A stretch of DNA of 60,000 nt from Chrysomallon squamiferum (Eukaryota > Mollusca > Gastropoda > Neomphalida > Peltospiridae). The notes below the pieces were generated by a model. That model was not told where the DNA came from. It did not search any database and was given only the letters and a program-made list of their open reading frames with translations. A program made the position numbers and the translations under genes. Position 1 is the stretch's first letter. Each line of letters starts with the position of its first letter. Location of the stretch: positions 8,957,541 through 9,017,540 of the forward strand of contig CM022668.1 in NCBI GenBank assembly GCA_012295275.1, given 5' to 3'. Positions 1 to 26,305 of this stretch are shown here, piece by piece.

Positions 1-962
<962 letters not shown>

Positions 963-1257
963 TCGCCTTCTGGTAATTTCTCAACGAGGCTGAACACGTG
1001 ACAACTGTCGGCGCTTCGGAATGAAGGTAACAAATTTTCCTTTCGTCACGTGACGTACTGAACGCTTTGCACGTGCTGGACTGGGAACAGAGGCTGGCGC
1101 ATCTTATACGCGACGTCACCGGTAACGACCTAATAACGGTACCTTGCGACGTGGTGGACGTGCACCGCTGCAGTTGTGTGTAGTAGTCGTCTGTGATAAC
1201 CGACGTCACCGAATGAAATAAAATTTCTTGTACGAGAATTAACAAGAGGATTTTCAT
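963..1257 (-). CDS. First coding exon of a secreted PAN/apple-domain protein (partial)
   Basis: The exon begins at an ATG at 1257-1255 and encodes about 98 residues. Residues 1-20 form a hydrophobic signal peptide (MKILLLILVQ...), so the product should enter the secretory pathway. The mature part has six cysteines, at about residues 32, 53, 57, 63, 76 and 88. The spacing C-x3-C-x5-C-x12-C, with the core RCASLC...CKAF...ICYL, is typical of PAN/apple domains, which bind carbohydrate or protein ligands outside the cell. After Asn-Tyr-Gln-Lys the frame runs into a low-complexity Lys/Thr stretch that is probably intron. The likely donor is GT at 962-961 (phase 1); a GC donor at 966-965 (AAG|GCGAGT, phase 0) is an alternative. 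The rest of the gene must lie to the left, outside the window. The domain call comes from cysteine spacing and residue pattern only. The partner domain, often a lectin or other extracellular module in such proteins, cannot be seen. Confidence 0.6.
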
Positions 1258-1514
1258 GGCGTCAGGTTTGTTTATTTTATTTTTTATTTGGAAATCTTTG
1301 ATTTGACTTCTTTTTTTGAATTTAATCTTTCGTCTTTCTTCTTTTTCTTTTCTTTTTTCTTTTATCTATTTTTCTTTTCTTTGTTTATTCTTTTTTTCTT
1401 TTTTTTTCTCTTCTTACCTCTAACTTGAAAGATTTTCAAACTACCTGAAAAAAAAAAAAAAAAAAAAAAAATCGTCAGACTACCACTATTATTATCTTCA
1501 CAATACTTTTATTT

Positions 1515-1551
<37 letters not shown>

Positions 1552-1857
1552 AGCTACACCTACTATTAATGTTACATCTATTACTACTATTACTATTAGT
1601 ACTACTATACCACTACTACTTCTTTTAGTATTCCTGTTTTTACTTCTGCTACATTTATTACTATTATTACTACTACAACCGCCACAACAACAACTATTAC
1701 TACTACTGCTTCTATTAATGCTTGATAACTACTATTACTACTGCTGCTGCTACAGCTACTGTATTTTTATAAAGCTCTTTAATTTATTTGATAGATAGAC
1801 ACAGAGACATGATTGTTATTACTTCTGATGATATTACTACAGACAGATAGACAGATT

Positions 1858-1907
1858 TATTATTATTATTATTGTTGTTGTTGCTACTGCTGTTATTGTT
1901 GTTGTTG

Positions 1908-1971
<64 letters not shown>
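1858..1971. repeat. ATT/GTT trinucleotide array
   Basis: A long run of ATT units with interspersed GTT and CTG variants at its left end. It generates poly-Asn and poly-Leu frames that are not genes. Confidence 0.95.
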
Positions 1972-2269
1972 AAGCCATCACAGAAAATGCTGACAAAATG
2001 ATTTTAAAGATACTTACGTATTTAATCTTAACTTCTCAGCAGATATTTCGCACGCGCTGTGCACGAGCCTGGAAATTTCAGAATAGTTGTTGTTTACACA
2101 CTTGAAAGTCTGCTGGATCTTGACCGTGTTTGTTTAAAATTCTAAACTCAGAATATTTTTATAAGCACAAAATATTTCTAATCATTGTTCTTGACAAGAT
2201 TTTGTCCCATCATTATTTATTTACGATAGCAATTACATCTGAATTTCCTGAGACGAAAAACAGAAATTT

Positions 2270-2300
<31 letters not shown>

Positions 2301-2973
2301 GATTTTTTTTAATTATAAATTTAATTGTTAAGTTAATGAATCTAGGCAACAATAATGACGAAGTGTATTGTGGGTAATATTAGTGTAGCGGATGTTTGCG
2401 AACTGTAGAGAGATAACATTATAAATATTTAATAATAATAATAATAATAACAATAATAATAACAGAGATGGTTAGGTGTGTTGTTTGTGCGAATAGGAGA
2501 TCTGGCGGAGTTTTTTGTGGGTGATTTCTGGTTTGTTTCGAGGGATTTGTGTTTTCCTCTTCTTTTTTTTTTCTTCTTTTTTATCTTATTTTATTTTATT
2601 TTGTTTTTGTTTTGGGGTTCTTTTGTTTACAAACATAATACTAAAACTGACAGCTGCACAATCAGTTTTTATTGTTTATTACACAATAGAATAATTATCA
2701 CGATAAGTAACTTCAACAATACAGGTTAATAACTAATTATACCGTGTGTGTTTTTTTTATCATCGTCATCATCGTCGTTGTCATCATTATACGTTTTACT
2801 GTTCTTGTTTTCACTGCAGTGACTGTTTTTGTAGTTTTTGTGGACTTGTTGATAACTGAGTTTTGCAGTAAAGTTTAGAAAAATTTAAACTTTATTATCA
2901 TCTTTGCGTGGTATAACTTATTTTATTACACGTCTTCATAAAAGTCAATAATCAAGTAGACTTGGTCAAATAA

Positions 2974-2978
<5 letters not shown>

Positions 2979-3038
<60 letters not shown>

Positions 3039-3048
3039 GTGTGTGTAT
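2979..3048. repeat. (GT)n microsatellite
   Basis: About 27 uninterrupted GT units, then a few interrupted ones (GC, TATG). Confidence 0.95.
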
Positions 3049-3760
3049 GTGTGGCTGTCTGTCTGTATATTTATTTTGATATTTAACGTTAACCCTAAAG
3101 TATGTATGTGTGTTTTTTATTTATTTATTTATTTATTTATTTACACAAACCTGAATAATTGTTTTATTACGAAAATTGTTTTAAGTGTTTTACTGTTGTA
3201 TGGACGTGAATATATGACTGACAAAATCTTGTTTTTGTTTTTTTTCACTTATATCATCGTCATTTATATATCAGTATTTTGACGTATAATAATATTTAAT
3301 ACTAAAACGTGCTGCTATGTACAGCTATTCCTTCCTTTACTCGTGGTTTATGAATACGTAGTTTGGACTTGGTATTAAAAGCGTGTTATCGTTTCCATTC
3401 AGTGACCAATTGTTCGTGTAAGCAGAAGTGAAAAAAAAAAAATTCTAGATATTTGAGGATAAATGTAGCACCTATTAAAGCATTAGGAAATGCGTAACTT
3501 CATCGAAAAAAAAAATAATAATAATAATAATTTAAAAAAAAAAAGAAATAAAAAATAAATACGGTAGACAATAAAAAGAAAAAAGTATGAAAAAAAACCA
3601 ACATCTTAAAATGACATGAAAAGTCATATTAACGAAAGAATTAAAAACAAAATACATATAAAAATGACGTCAAGAAAATAAAAATAAATTATATATATAT
3701 GTATATATAAAGCTTCCGCTACAAGAAGAACAAGAACACGAGTTTCAGAAATAAAAAACA

Positions 3761-3766
3761 TTTATT
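3761..3766 (-). terminator. Candidate poly(A) signal AATAAA (minus strand)
   Basis: The plus strand reads TTTATT, giving AATAAA on the minus strand. It is followed on that strand by a GT-rich stretch (CTCGTGTTCTTGTTC) about 25-50 nt downstream. This could end the 3' UTR of the TR gene, whose stop codon is about 4.5 kb upstream. AATAAA is common by chance in such AT-rich DNA, so only the adjacent GT-rich element makes it notable. Confidence 0.25.
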
Positions 3767-3931
3767 TCCTAACAACGTCTACCGGAAGTACGCGTTGCTT
3801 AGTTACTCACATAACATACCCGTAAAGAACTTCGCTTTGTCTACCTAATACAGTGAGAACACAGGTACACAAATAATATTCATACACAAACACACAACTG
3901 TTATTACACATCGTAAATTAAGAAAAGAGTA

Positions 3932-3986
<55 letters not shown>

Positions 3987-4639
3987 GAGATTTGGCAATA
4001 AAATAAATATTGTAAATCAATATTTCCTTTGATTAAATGTCATTCTGCCTTTGCAAGTTGTCATCGATTATGACGTCATCATATACGATATGATGTCACG
4101 TATGATGTCGTATACAATATCATGTCATAAACGACATGTCGTCATGTGCAAATATATATATATATGTATGATATGACAAAAAACAAGAATTTAAAAAAAA
4201 AACAAAAAAACATTTAATAACATTTAAAGATCTGATTTTTTTTTAAATCTGTGCAGTTATTAACTACTTACAGTTTATATTAAATTTTAATAATAATAAT
4301 GATAATAATAATAATAATAATAAAAAAATCGTAGAAAGGATAAATTAGAATTTTCATGGATACCATTTGAAATATCCATCATTAATATGTACTGTTTATT
4401 TGTTTCTTAATAAAATTAGTTCAATATCTGCATCTTAGAAAGCTTAAAACTTTTTAAACGAACTGTTACGATCTTTTAATCTTTATAAATTAATATATAT
4501 TTAAATCGAAATATCAGATAAAATTAAATAAATAAATAATAAAAGAACATTTATATTTTCCCATATTATACATTCTATCGATCATTCAACACACTTTTTC
4601 GCTATACACTGAAACAAAAATACTGTTCGATATTTAGAC

Positions 4640-4930
4640 ATCTATTGGTGATGTATCAAAGGTAATCATAAATATTTATGAGGTATTCAATAATGACGTA
4701 TCAAAACTCGTCACTAAATATTCATGAGGCATCCGACAATGACGTATGAAAAACCTATAGTGAACTTAATATTTTTGAATACTCTAGCAATGACGAATCA
4801 GAGGTAGTGATAATTATTCATGACATATTCAACAATGAGGTATCATAGCAAATCGCTAAATATTTATGAAGATTCAGTTCTAATCATAAATATTCATGAG
4901 GTGTCCAGCAATGAAATATCACAGCTAGTA
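4640..4930. repeat. Degenerate tandem array, about 44-48 bp unit, about 6 copies
   Basis: A pattern recurs at about 4671, 4717, 4770, 4814, 4859 and 4889. Each unit contains a variant of ATATTCATGAGG followed by a variant of CAATGACGTATCA. Copies differ at many positions and some lack part of the unit, so this is an old, decaying minisatellite. Frames through it are not credible genes. Confidence 0.7.
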
Positions 4931-5624
4931 CATGAGAACGAAAGCACCGCCTCATTTCTCATGCATATTAAACGATACGGATCACCATGGTTACCGTACA
5001 TGACGTCACTGATAATTGACAAACACTCTAGACGTAAGTACAAATGAGGTAGATATTGGCGTATAGTCGTTTTTAATCATAACAAGTATGAAACCAACCG
5101 AACAGTCAACTTACACGTTACAAAAACAAAAAGTATACGGGACAAAATATACATGTTATTTACAGTTAAATAAAAATAATGTTTTAAAATTGGAAATACG
5201 TTTCTTGTTTTTGTAATAATAATACTTTACTTAATTCATTATCACGTAAAATTAATTTGTATACCTCCTTTTTTATTTGTTTTTCCTTCTTTCTTTCCTG
5301 TTAATTTTATTTATACAATAATAATTTTATTCAAAGAATTTTTTTAAATAATTTCATTTTAAAATGTATTTCTATAAAAATTTAAAAAATAATACTAATC
5401 ATAAAATTTTTTTTTAAATGTAATTATAAAACAAACAGGCTAATATATTTGGATATTATTAAACTGCACTACCAACAGATACAAAATATAAGATCAGTTT
5501 TAAAAAAAAATTAAGTTAAAAATAATATAATGAAAAATGTGATAGTGTCAGTATGCATTATGAAATATGTTATACTTCTAAAAGAACTATTTATTTAATC
5601 TCTTAATGACAATATTTGATAATG

Positions 5625-5672
<48 letters not shown>

Positions 5673-7532
5673 TATATAAGAAACGAACAAGGATCTATAG
5701 AGGGTCCCATTATTTACGTTTTATGACATCACCTTGAACACAGAAATGTTTAAAAATAACAACAGGAAACAAAAAGGGTAATTAAAAAGAGGCTTACACA
5801 CAAACTCACCAATTCACGTATGATAAAGTAACTAAGCAAAAATACATGTCAAATAACAAGTCACACACACACACACACACAGACAAACAACTAACTTAGA
5901 ATTATTGAAAGACACATACACAGAAATAGCTTCCTGTTTGTCACATAAATATATTAATTTTATTTAAACGTCTGGATTCGTTAAATCCAGATTCAAAATT
6001 TTGATTTTCGTTTTTGCTACACAGCGAATGTAGTAAGTCTCGTTAACCTCACTCGTCAACCCAACATTCGTCTCCAGTGACCGAGACTACATTTATGTTT
6101 TTAGTGATACTTTTAAAAAAAAAATTAAAAAGCAAAAAAAAACGATTTAGTTTCGTTCTTTTTAAATCTCGTTTTTCGCAAATGATTCATACGAGTAAGA
6201 GACTAAAGCATATGACATTAAACATATTAAATAACATAGAAAGAAAATATATATCACATAGCGTTTCAAATCACTATTTACAACAGAAAAAAAAAAATAA
6301 TAATAATAAAAAAATAATTCTTAAAAAGTGTGGATGACAAATGAGGAATATTGTATCACATAGGTATTTTTAAACATCATTCGTGTCTAGTGTACTGTGA
6401 TTTTGGCTATTTTTCTGAGAACATATTGATATAATTATAGAATTTAATTTCCAGTAATTAGCTAAATTTCAGATTATAAAACAACATTATATAGAATTCA
6501 AAATTTGTAATAATAATAATAATAATAATAAAAAAACCGATCAGCATTATCGTAATACAAGTTTTAATGATATAAATCAAATACAATGTAGTTGTCTCCC
6601 TTACTCCAAAATAATGATAACTCAATCTGTTTAGCATTTTTACAATGACAGTACGTATTAATAATTATGAACAAAACAGGACTGTTTCACAAACATTTAT
6701 AAGGGAAAGAAACCTAGGAACTGGAAAAATTATATCAGTCAAAATGTAATGGTAAAATGGCAAAAAGTTTAAATGCCATATTTTTACAACTATTTATTTT
6801 ATCTTTTTTTCATGTTCTTATACTTCTTAAATTTCATTTTATTGTTTATATCACCAAAATAAACAAGATATATATATATATTTTTTTTTTAATATTTTTA
6901 TTATAATTGTTTTTTTTTGTTTTTTGATGACACAGAACTGAAGATTATTTCCCTTATGAACTGTTTTCTGATTGGTCCTTTCCACAAGCGTTCACTATAA
7001 ATAAAAACATGCTATTTTCTACAAATTAATTTCATATAACACACCAACACGTTTCTCTGTCATTCATTCAGCAAAACACCGGTTTACACGTTGCTTGGGC
7101 GGATTCCCAGTACAGCTGGGTGGTTTTATAGATTGTAGTATTTGCAAAAAAAGTTCGCCAAAAGGCGCCACGGGGATTTTCATGGTAGCTGACCAATCAC
7201 TGCTAGCTTTTGATTTCTGTGTCGTCCAATCAAGTTCATCGATACATTTCTGAACGGTTTCAAACACCAATACTGACTCATAATATATTTCATTCCTCTC
7301 TTTGTATTTTCTTTTTGTTATTTATTTATATATAATTTTTGTTGTTGTTGTTGTTGTTTTGGCATCTTGGGGATTTCACATGAATGACGTCATTGAGGAG
7401 AGATAATACTTTCAACAGTCATCCTGATTTCACCAGACAAGGGAGATAACTAGTACAGTGGAGATAATTCAGTTTTCAATCTATCAGTCGCACCAATATG
7501 ATGTTTGATATTTTAGGATGGAAATTAATAAA

Positions 7533-7534
<2 letters not shown>

Positions 7535-7584
<50 letters not shown>

Positions 7585-7619
7585 TTTAATAATAATAAAC
7601 TGAGAATTATATAAATGAA

Positions 7620-7660
<41 letters not shown>
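7535..7660. repeat. Inverted pair of AAT and ATT arrays
   Basis: An AAT array (about 7535-7581, plus short extensions) and an ATT array (about 7621-7660) face each other across roughly 40 bp, so a single strand could fold into a long A-T hairpin. Confidence 0.85.
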
Positions 7661-7662
<2 letters not shown>

Positions 7663-8113
7663 TCGTTTTGTTAGAGAAACCTTTAGATATCTTTACATTT
7701 ATAATTAGTTGAGATAAAACTGTTAATATCCTACATGTATTTACGCACAGACAAAAGTAGTTTGCGATAACCTTTTGCTGGTTTAAGAATGAAGAAGTTA
7801 TGCAATTATTATAGTAAAAATAATAAAAACATACCTCATGGTTTATCGAGATATACATCTACGTTTAAATTCCATCCTATGGATATTTTGGTATGGGTCT
7901 ATGCTTATATCTACACTTAAATCATACGTATAGCATCGTATTTATCTATATTTAACTTTTAATTTATGTTTTATATTTACATTGATAAAAAAACTTTTAA
8001 ATTATATTTAAGTTTATCTTGATGAACTGATAGACTGACATATCACTAAAGAATAGTTTCCGATTACTTCTGGCATTTTATAACATTCTTATTCTTACAA
8101 CCTGCACTAAAGA

Positions 8114-8149
<36 letters not shown>

Positions 8150-8218
8150 CCTATGAAAACTGGAGTTGTCAAAACATGTATCTTATCTCACACAGCAAGT
8201 TTAGTAAAATTATAATAC

Positions 8219-8240
8219 TTTTTTTTTTTTTTTTTTTTTT
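8219..8240 (-). repeat. Oligo-A tract just after the TR stop codon
   Basis: About 22 T on the plus strand, hence about 22 A on the TR sense strand, start about 16 nt after the TAA. This would be the first part of the 3' UTR. Confidence 0.9.
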
Positions 8241-8256
8241 CTTCCTCCTGTAATTT

Positions 8257-21927
<13,671 letters not shown>

Positions 21928-23239
21928 GACGTCACACTACGTACACTAAATCACCGGGAAAAACAAAACAATCACTCGGGTTATACAACTCCCTCTACAT
22001 GAAGTATAGTCAGCAGACACAAAATGGGACTATCCGTCCAATGTCTGTTCTGTTCGTCTGTCCAAACTGTCTGTACTCTACATTTGGAAAAAAAACCAAA
22101 ACAAAACAAAACCAAAAAAAAAAAAAAAAAAAGAAACGTCTTGATGAATTGCAACTCCCTTCTTTTTTTCTTCTTCACCTATTTACGCCATCGTGAACTA
22201 ATAAGCATCCATTTTGGTTTTAACACTAACAAACACCTCTTCATATTTTTCCCAATTTCCCCTCAGCTGTGGCCGAAGCCTGGCTTGCACTGACCGCAGA
22301 AGGCCGGACACAGCAATATCCAGAGCAGTTACGTAACAATTATTTGCAACTCAATGCTGGAACGAGGCCATTTTTCCAGCAGGGGAAAAAAAAAAAAAAA
22401 AAAAAAAAAAACTTTCTGTATTTTCATCCCAGCTGCAGTTACGTAACGCGGGATTTTTCGAGATTTCGGTTTTAAACGTTTTAATTTCGTTTTATTTCTG
22501 TGAAACCTCATGCTTCCTTTTTTTTTGTAACTGTTACTCTTCGGTTGTGTGGTCAAATTTTGATTTATCATTGATCTGATTGCAAACTGTATTATTTTGA
22601 ACCTTTCACCCCCTGGACGCGAAATAAAATATTCGAAGGCAAAGTTCATGGCGTCACTTGGAAAAGTCGTTCCCCAGGGTAAAGTTTAAAACTGAATTCT
22701 GTTTTGTATGCAATACTTAGTATCGTTATAATTGTTTATATTTAAGAATAAGTGACAGTTTTTTTTTTTTTTTAACTGAAACCAAAATCATTACCTGAAA
22801 TTGCATTCAACGTACAAAAAGGACAAAATTAAAATAATTAAACCAGTCTGCTTGCTCCCCCCACCCACCCTTTTACTGAAACGTGGAATCGTCCGCATGA
22901 GGACATGGAAGGACAAGTCATATTTAATTTATGCTGGAATTATTTAGATCTATGACCCTTGAGGTCACTGGGGGCGTGTCTTCGGCTGGCTGTGCAGAGC
23001 AGCGGAGGAATTACCTACTATTACGTAACGAGCATTATTCAGATTACGTCACAATATGATTGGACTGCCCGTGCTAACTGACACTAAGAATAGCAGGTTT
23101 GAACCACCAGGCAAGGTCAGCTCTAATGTTGTGTGTTCTGTCGCCGCTGGCGCAAGTTGTTGAGTAATAATGTAGCAGAAAAACATGGCCGGGATGAGCT
23201 TACCCAAAAATTCAGTTTAGCCGGTCACGTGACAATGTC

Positions 23240-23277
<38 letters not shown>

Positions 23278-23641
23278 GGTCATTGCTCCGTAAAAATTAT
23301 AATATTCACTCATTGTATTCCGTAACTAACGCTTACTAATTACTTATATTTGTAATATTGTTATAATTATCATCACCGTTATCATCATCATCATTACAAT
23401 CATCATGATGATCATCATTGCTGTTTTACATTTTGTACTGAATTGTTATATTGTTTTGTGATTACTACTACACCGTCACGACCACTACAAATATCACTTA
23501 TTAACAACTACTACTACTACTACTGCTGCTACTATTGCCTTCATCATCACCCTCAACATCACCACAACTACTGTCATAATTACTATTGCTGTAGCTACTA
23601 ATACAACTACAACTACTTCAGTAACTATTATTACTTGTATC

Positions 23642-23701
<60 letters not shown>

Positions 23702-24600
23702 GAAGAAGAAAAAAAAAGAAAAAGATGAAAAAAGTATACCAAAACCGAAAAGCAAATATAAAATAAAAAGGATAAACATACATATTATTATTACTATTAC
23801 TAAAACTCCTACTACTACATTTTATTATATTATTACTACTACTACATTTTACAATCATCATCATCATTTTTATTTACTATCCAAGTATTGTTTAAATTTT
23901 ACTATGTCTGTGGCTATCAAGTAGTTGTTTCATTTATTGCAATATATTTATTCAGCCTTGTGGTATATTTCGCGCTGTGGTATAGGCATGCAAACAAAGA
24001 CTTTCATGGAAAACACAGTGTTGTGAATATTCGCGAAAATTCCTTTACAGAATTAACTAAACATCTGACATCTAATAACTACATAATCACCACGGGGAGT
24101 TGTTGTCCATTAACAACGCAATTACGTTAAGAAAATAATGTTAGCAAATTCCAACCAAAAATTATTTTTACACAGATGCGCTTGTTTTTATTTTTGTTAT
24201 GTGAAATCCATGAAGGTGAGGTTAGTTAATAAATTGTCAGCAGTCTGTCCTGTCCAGTAAAGTATTTAAAACTTGAATTCGGTTGAGATTACAATTTGAA
24301 AAAAAACATACAACTCTGCGCCTGCTCTTTGAGAATAACCTCTGACCTGGAGTCCGAGCCCTATGACCTTTGAATCAATTCCATTTCCACTGGATTCTTT
24401 TGCACACGTTGCCCATTTGAATAGGGGTCAAACAGGGTGACCCTTCCTTAGAATAAAACTTCACCCGAAACTCGTTCTGTGTGAGGAGAGTACGGCCAGC
24501 CAAGGAGTGTCATTGTCCGGACTCCCAATTATAAAGCTGGACATTTCGAGTGACCAGTGCCCGGGTGTAATCCAAGAGGGCAGTAAACATTGGGCCGGCC
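21928..24600. other. 5' flank of the TR coding start (probable promoter/5' UTR region)
   Basis: Mixed sequence directly upstream of the TR start codon. It has GC-richer single-copy stretches at about 22260-22340, 22860-23230 and 24310-24640. Poly-A tracts lie at 22113-22131 and 22384-22410, an AAT array at about 23239-23275, and ATC/ACT trinucleotide stretches with a long ATT array at 23643-23700. I see no TATA box that can be tied to TR transcription and no convincing coding exon. Confidence 0.4.
23643..23700. repeat. (ATT)n array
   Basis: About 19 ATT units, followed by an A/AGA-rich tract. Confidence 0.95.
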
Positions 24601-24643
24601 ATCTTGTTGAAATAAACTGTCTTGCCATAGCACCAACGCGGTT

Positions 24644-24704
<61 letters not shown>

Positions 24705-24810
24705 GTCTCTCCTCTCCTCTCCCTCTCTCCCTCCCCTCTCCCTCTCCCTCTTCGTCCGTCAGTTTATCTTGTTGAAATAAAATGTCCTGCCATTCTCTTG
24801 GTGTCTCTCT
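24600..24810. repeat. Diverged 40-bp duplication flanking a CT tract
   Basis: TATCTTGTTGAAATAAA-type sequence followed by TGTC(C/T)TGCCAT occurs at about 24600-24630 and again at about 24765-24793. In both places it runs into a CT repeat through a short linker. A pure CT tract of about 54 bp (24646-24700) lies between the copies. Confidence 0.8.
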
Positions 24811-24999
24811 CTCTCCTTCTCTCTCTCTCTCTCTCTCCATACATAATAATATATATATAATATATCTCTGTGGGTCCCTCAGTCTCACATCTTCACACAC
24901 ACACATCTCTGCACCTTTCACATACATAATAATATATATATAAATATATCTGTGTGGGTGCACACACATACATACATACACATACATATACATACATAC

Positions 25000-25111
<112 letters not shown>

Positions 25112-26142
25112 CCACTAATGGAACAGGATCTTAAATAAACAAAAATAAATATACAGATACGATATTAACAGACCATTAAACATGAAACAATGTGTCAAAG
25201 AAATAGAAGCAGTATGTAGAGGTACGCTGTGTCTAGTGGGACGAGGGGTGTGCAGGGGTGTGGTTATCTTTAGTAGGGAGGTGTAATTTATTTAAAAGTC
25301 TAGAATGTTATCAAAGCAATTCTGGAGAATCCGTTTTTCAAAAGAAGTAGATTTTGCTAAATATTATTTCTGACTTAAATTCTAAATTTGGTTTAATTTC
25401 TCTTTTCTTCTTCCTTCTTCATTCTTCATCTTTTTAGTCTCCTCATTTTCAACGTTCTTTTTCTTTTTCTTTCTTCTTCTTTGCGTCGTCTTCTTAAACA
25501 ACGCTCTCAGAATTATCTGAATGTCATAATGCACGGATAAAATTAACACTTTAATTCTGAAATGATTTCTTGTTTGAGCAGCGAAGCCAATTTTATACTC
25601 GACTGCTGAACAAACATCAACCCTTTTTCGGCGTTACGTAATATTTTAGCTCGCCGGGGAAAACATGTGTCTCTCTCCCGGCACATAAAACGACACTGGC
25701 CCTTGTACACGTCCGAGTTCTGTTTACACAGCGAGGTCCGGTGTTTATAATCTGAAGCCTGCGACCCGAGAGGTCAAGAAAATTCTTTGCTTTTGCCTTA
25801 GGCCTGTAACGCTCCGTTCCGTTTGTAGTGCTCGCATATTGTAGGAACGTGATGCTCCGAACCTTTAGGGGGGAAAATACGAAAAGAATAGGGTGCAAGG
25901 TCACAGAGAGAGAATACATGAAATGGGCAGACGATTGTCCTGATTTCGATTACTCAATATATTCGTGCTTAAAACCGAAATAAAGATGTCTGTGGTGACC
26001 TGTTGGTATGTTTACATTTCAGAACCAACACTAAGCTAAACACTTCACTGCCATTTAAACTTTGTTAAAAGTTTTTTGGGTTTTTTTTTTAAATTTAATT
26101 TCATAAATTATTTTATTCTTATTCTTATTCTTATTCTTATTC

Positions 26143-26182
<40 letters not shown>

Positions 26183-26271
26183 GATATTTATTATTATTAT
26201 TTTTATGTTTATTCGTTTAATTTATTTTCCTTTATTTTATTTTATTTATTTATTGATTGATTTATTTATTG

Positions 26272-26305
<34 letters not shown>

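Larger units (their letters stand above)
1258..3760. other. Non-coding AT-rich flank upstream of the PAN exon
   Basis: No coding exon is supported on either strand. The region holds poly-A at about 1449-1470 and degenerate CTA/ACT trinucleotides at about 1516-1755. It also has GTT/ATT repeats at about 1858-1971, a T-tract at about 2275-2300, and a (GT)n array at about 2979-3048. The open frames here are translations of these repeats. The promoter of the PAN-domain gene should lie just above 1257, but I see no recognisable TATA box there. Confidence 0.5.
3767..8256 (-). other. Possible long 3' UTR or 3' flank of the thyroid hormone receptor gene
   Basis: AT-rich sequence immediately downstream of the TR stop codon, with no supported coding exon. 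It holds AAT arrays at about 3938-3984, 5622-5673, 7535-7581 and 8110-8149, an ATT array at about 7621-7660, and a degenerate tandem array at 4640-4930. AAGGGAGATAAC-like motifs occur at 6591-6602 (inverted) and 7439-7450. A 68-codon open frame at 7064-7270 (minus) contains CCAAT motifs and matches no family I know. Whether this DNA is transcribed as UTR depends on which poly(A) site is used, which the sequence does not settle. Confidence 0.3.

Noticed and set aside
7064-7270. 68-codon minus-strand ORF downstream of the TR stop
   Set aside because: It resembles no known family and has no start or splice context. It lies in the TR 3' flank or UTR. Its CCAAT motifs are noted but prove nothing.
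24529-24993. 154-codon minus-strand ORF rich in Arg-Glu
   Set aside because: The RE/ER runs are the translation of the AG/CT microsatellite.
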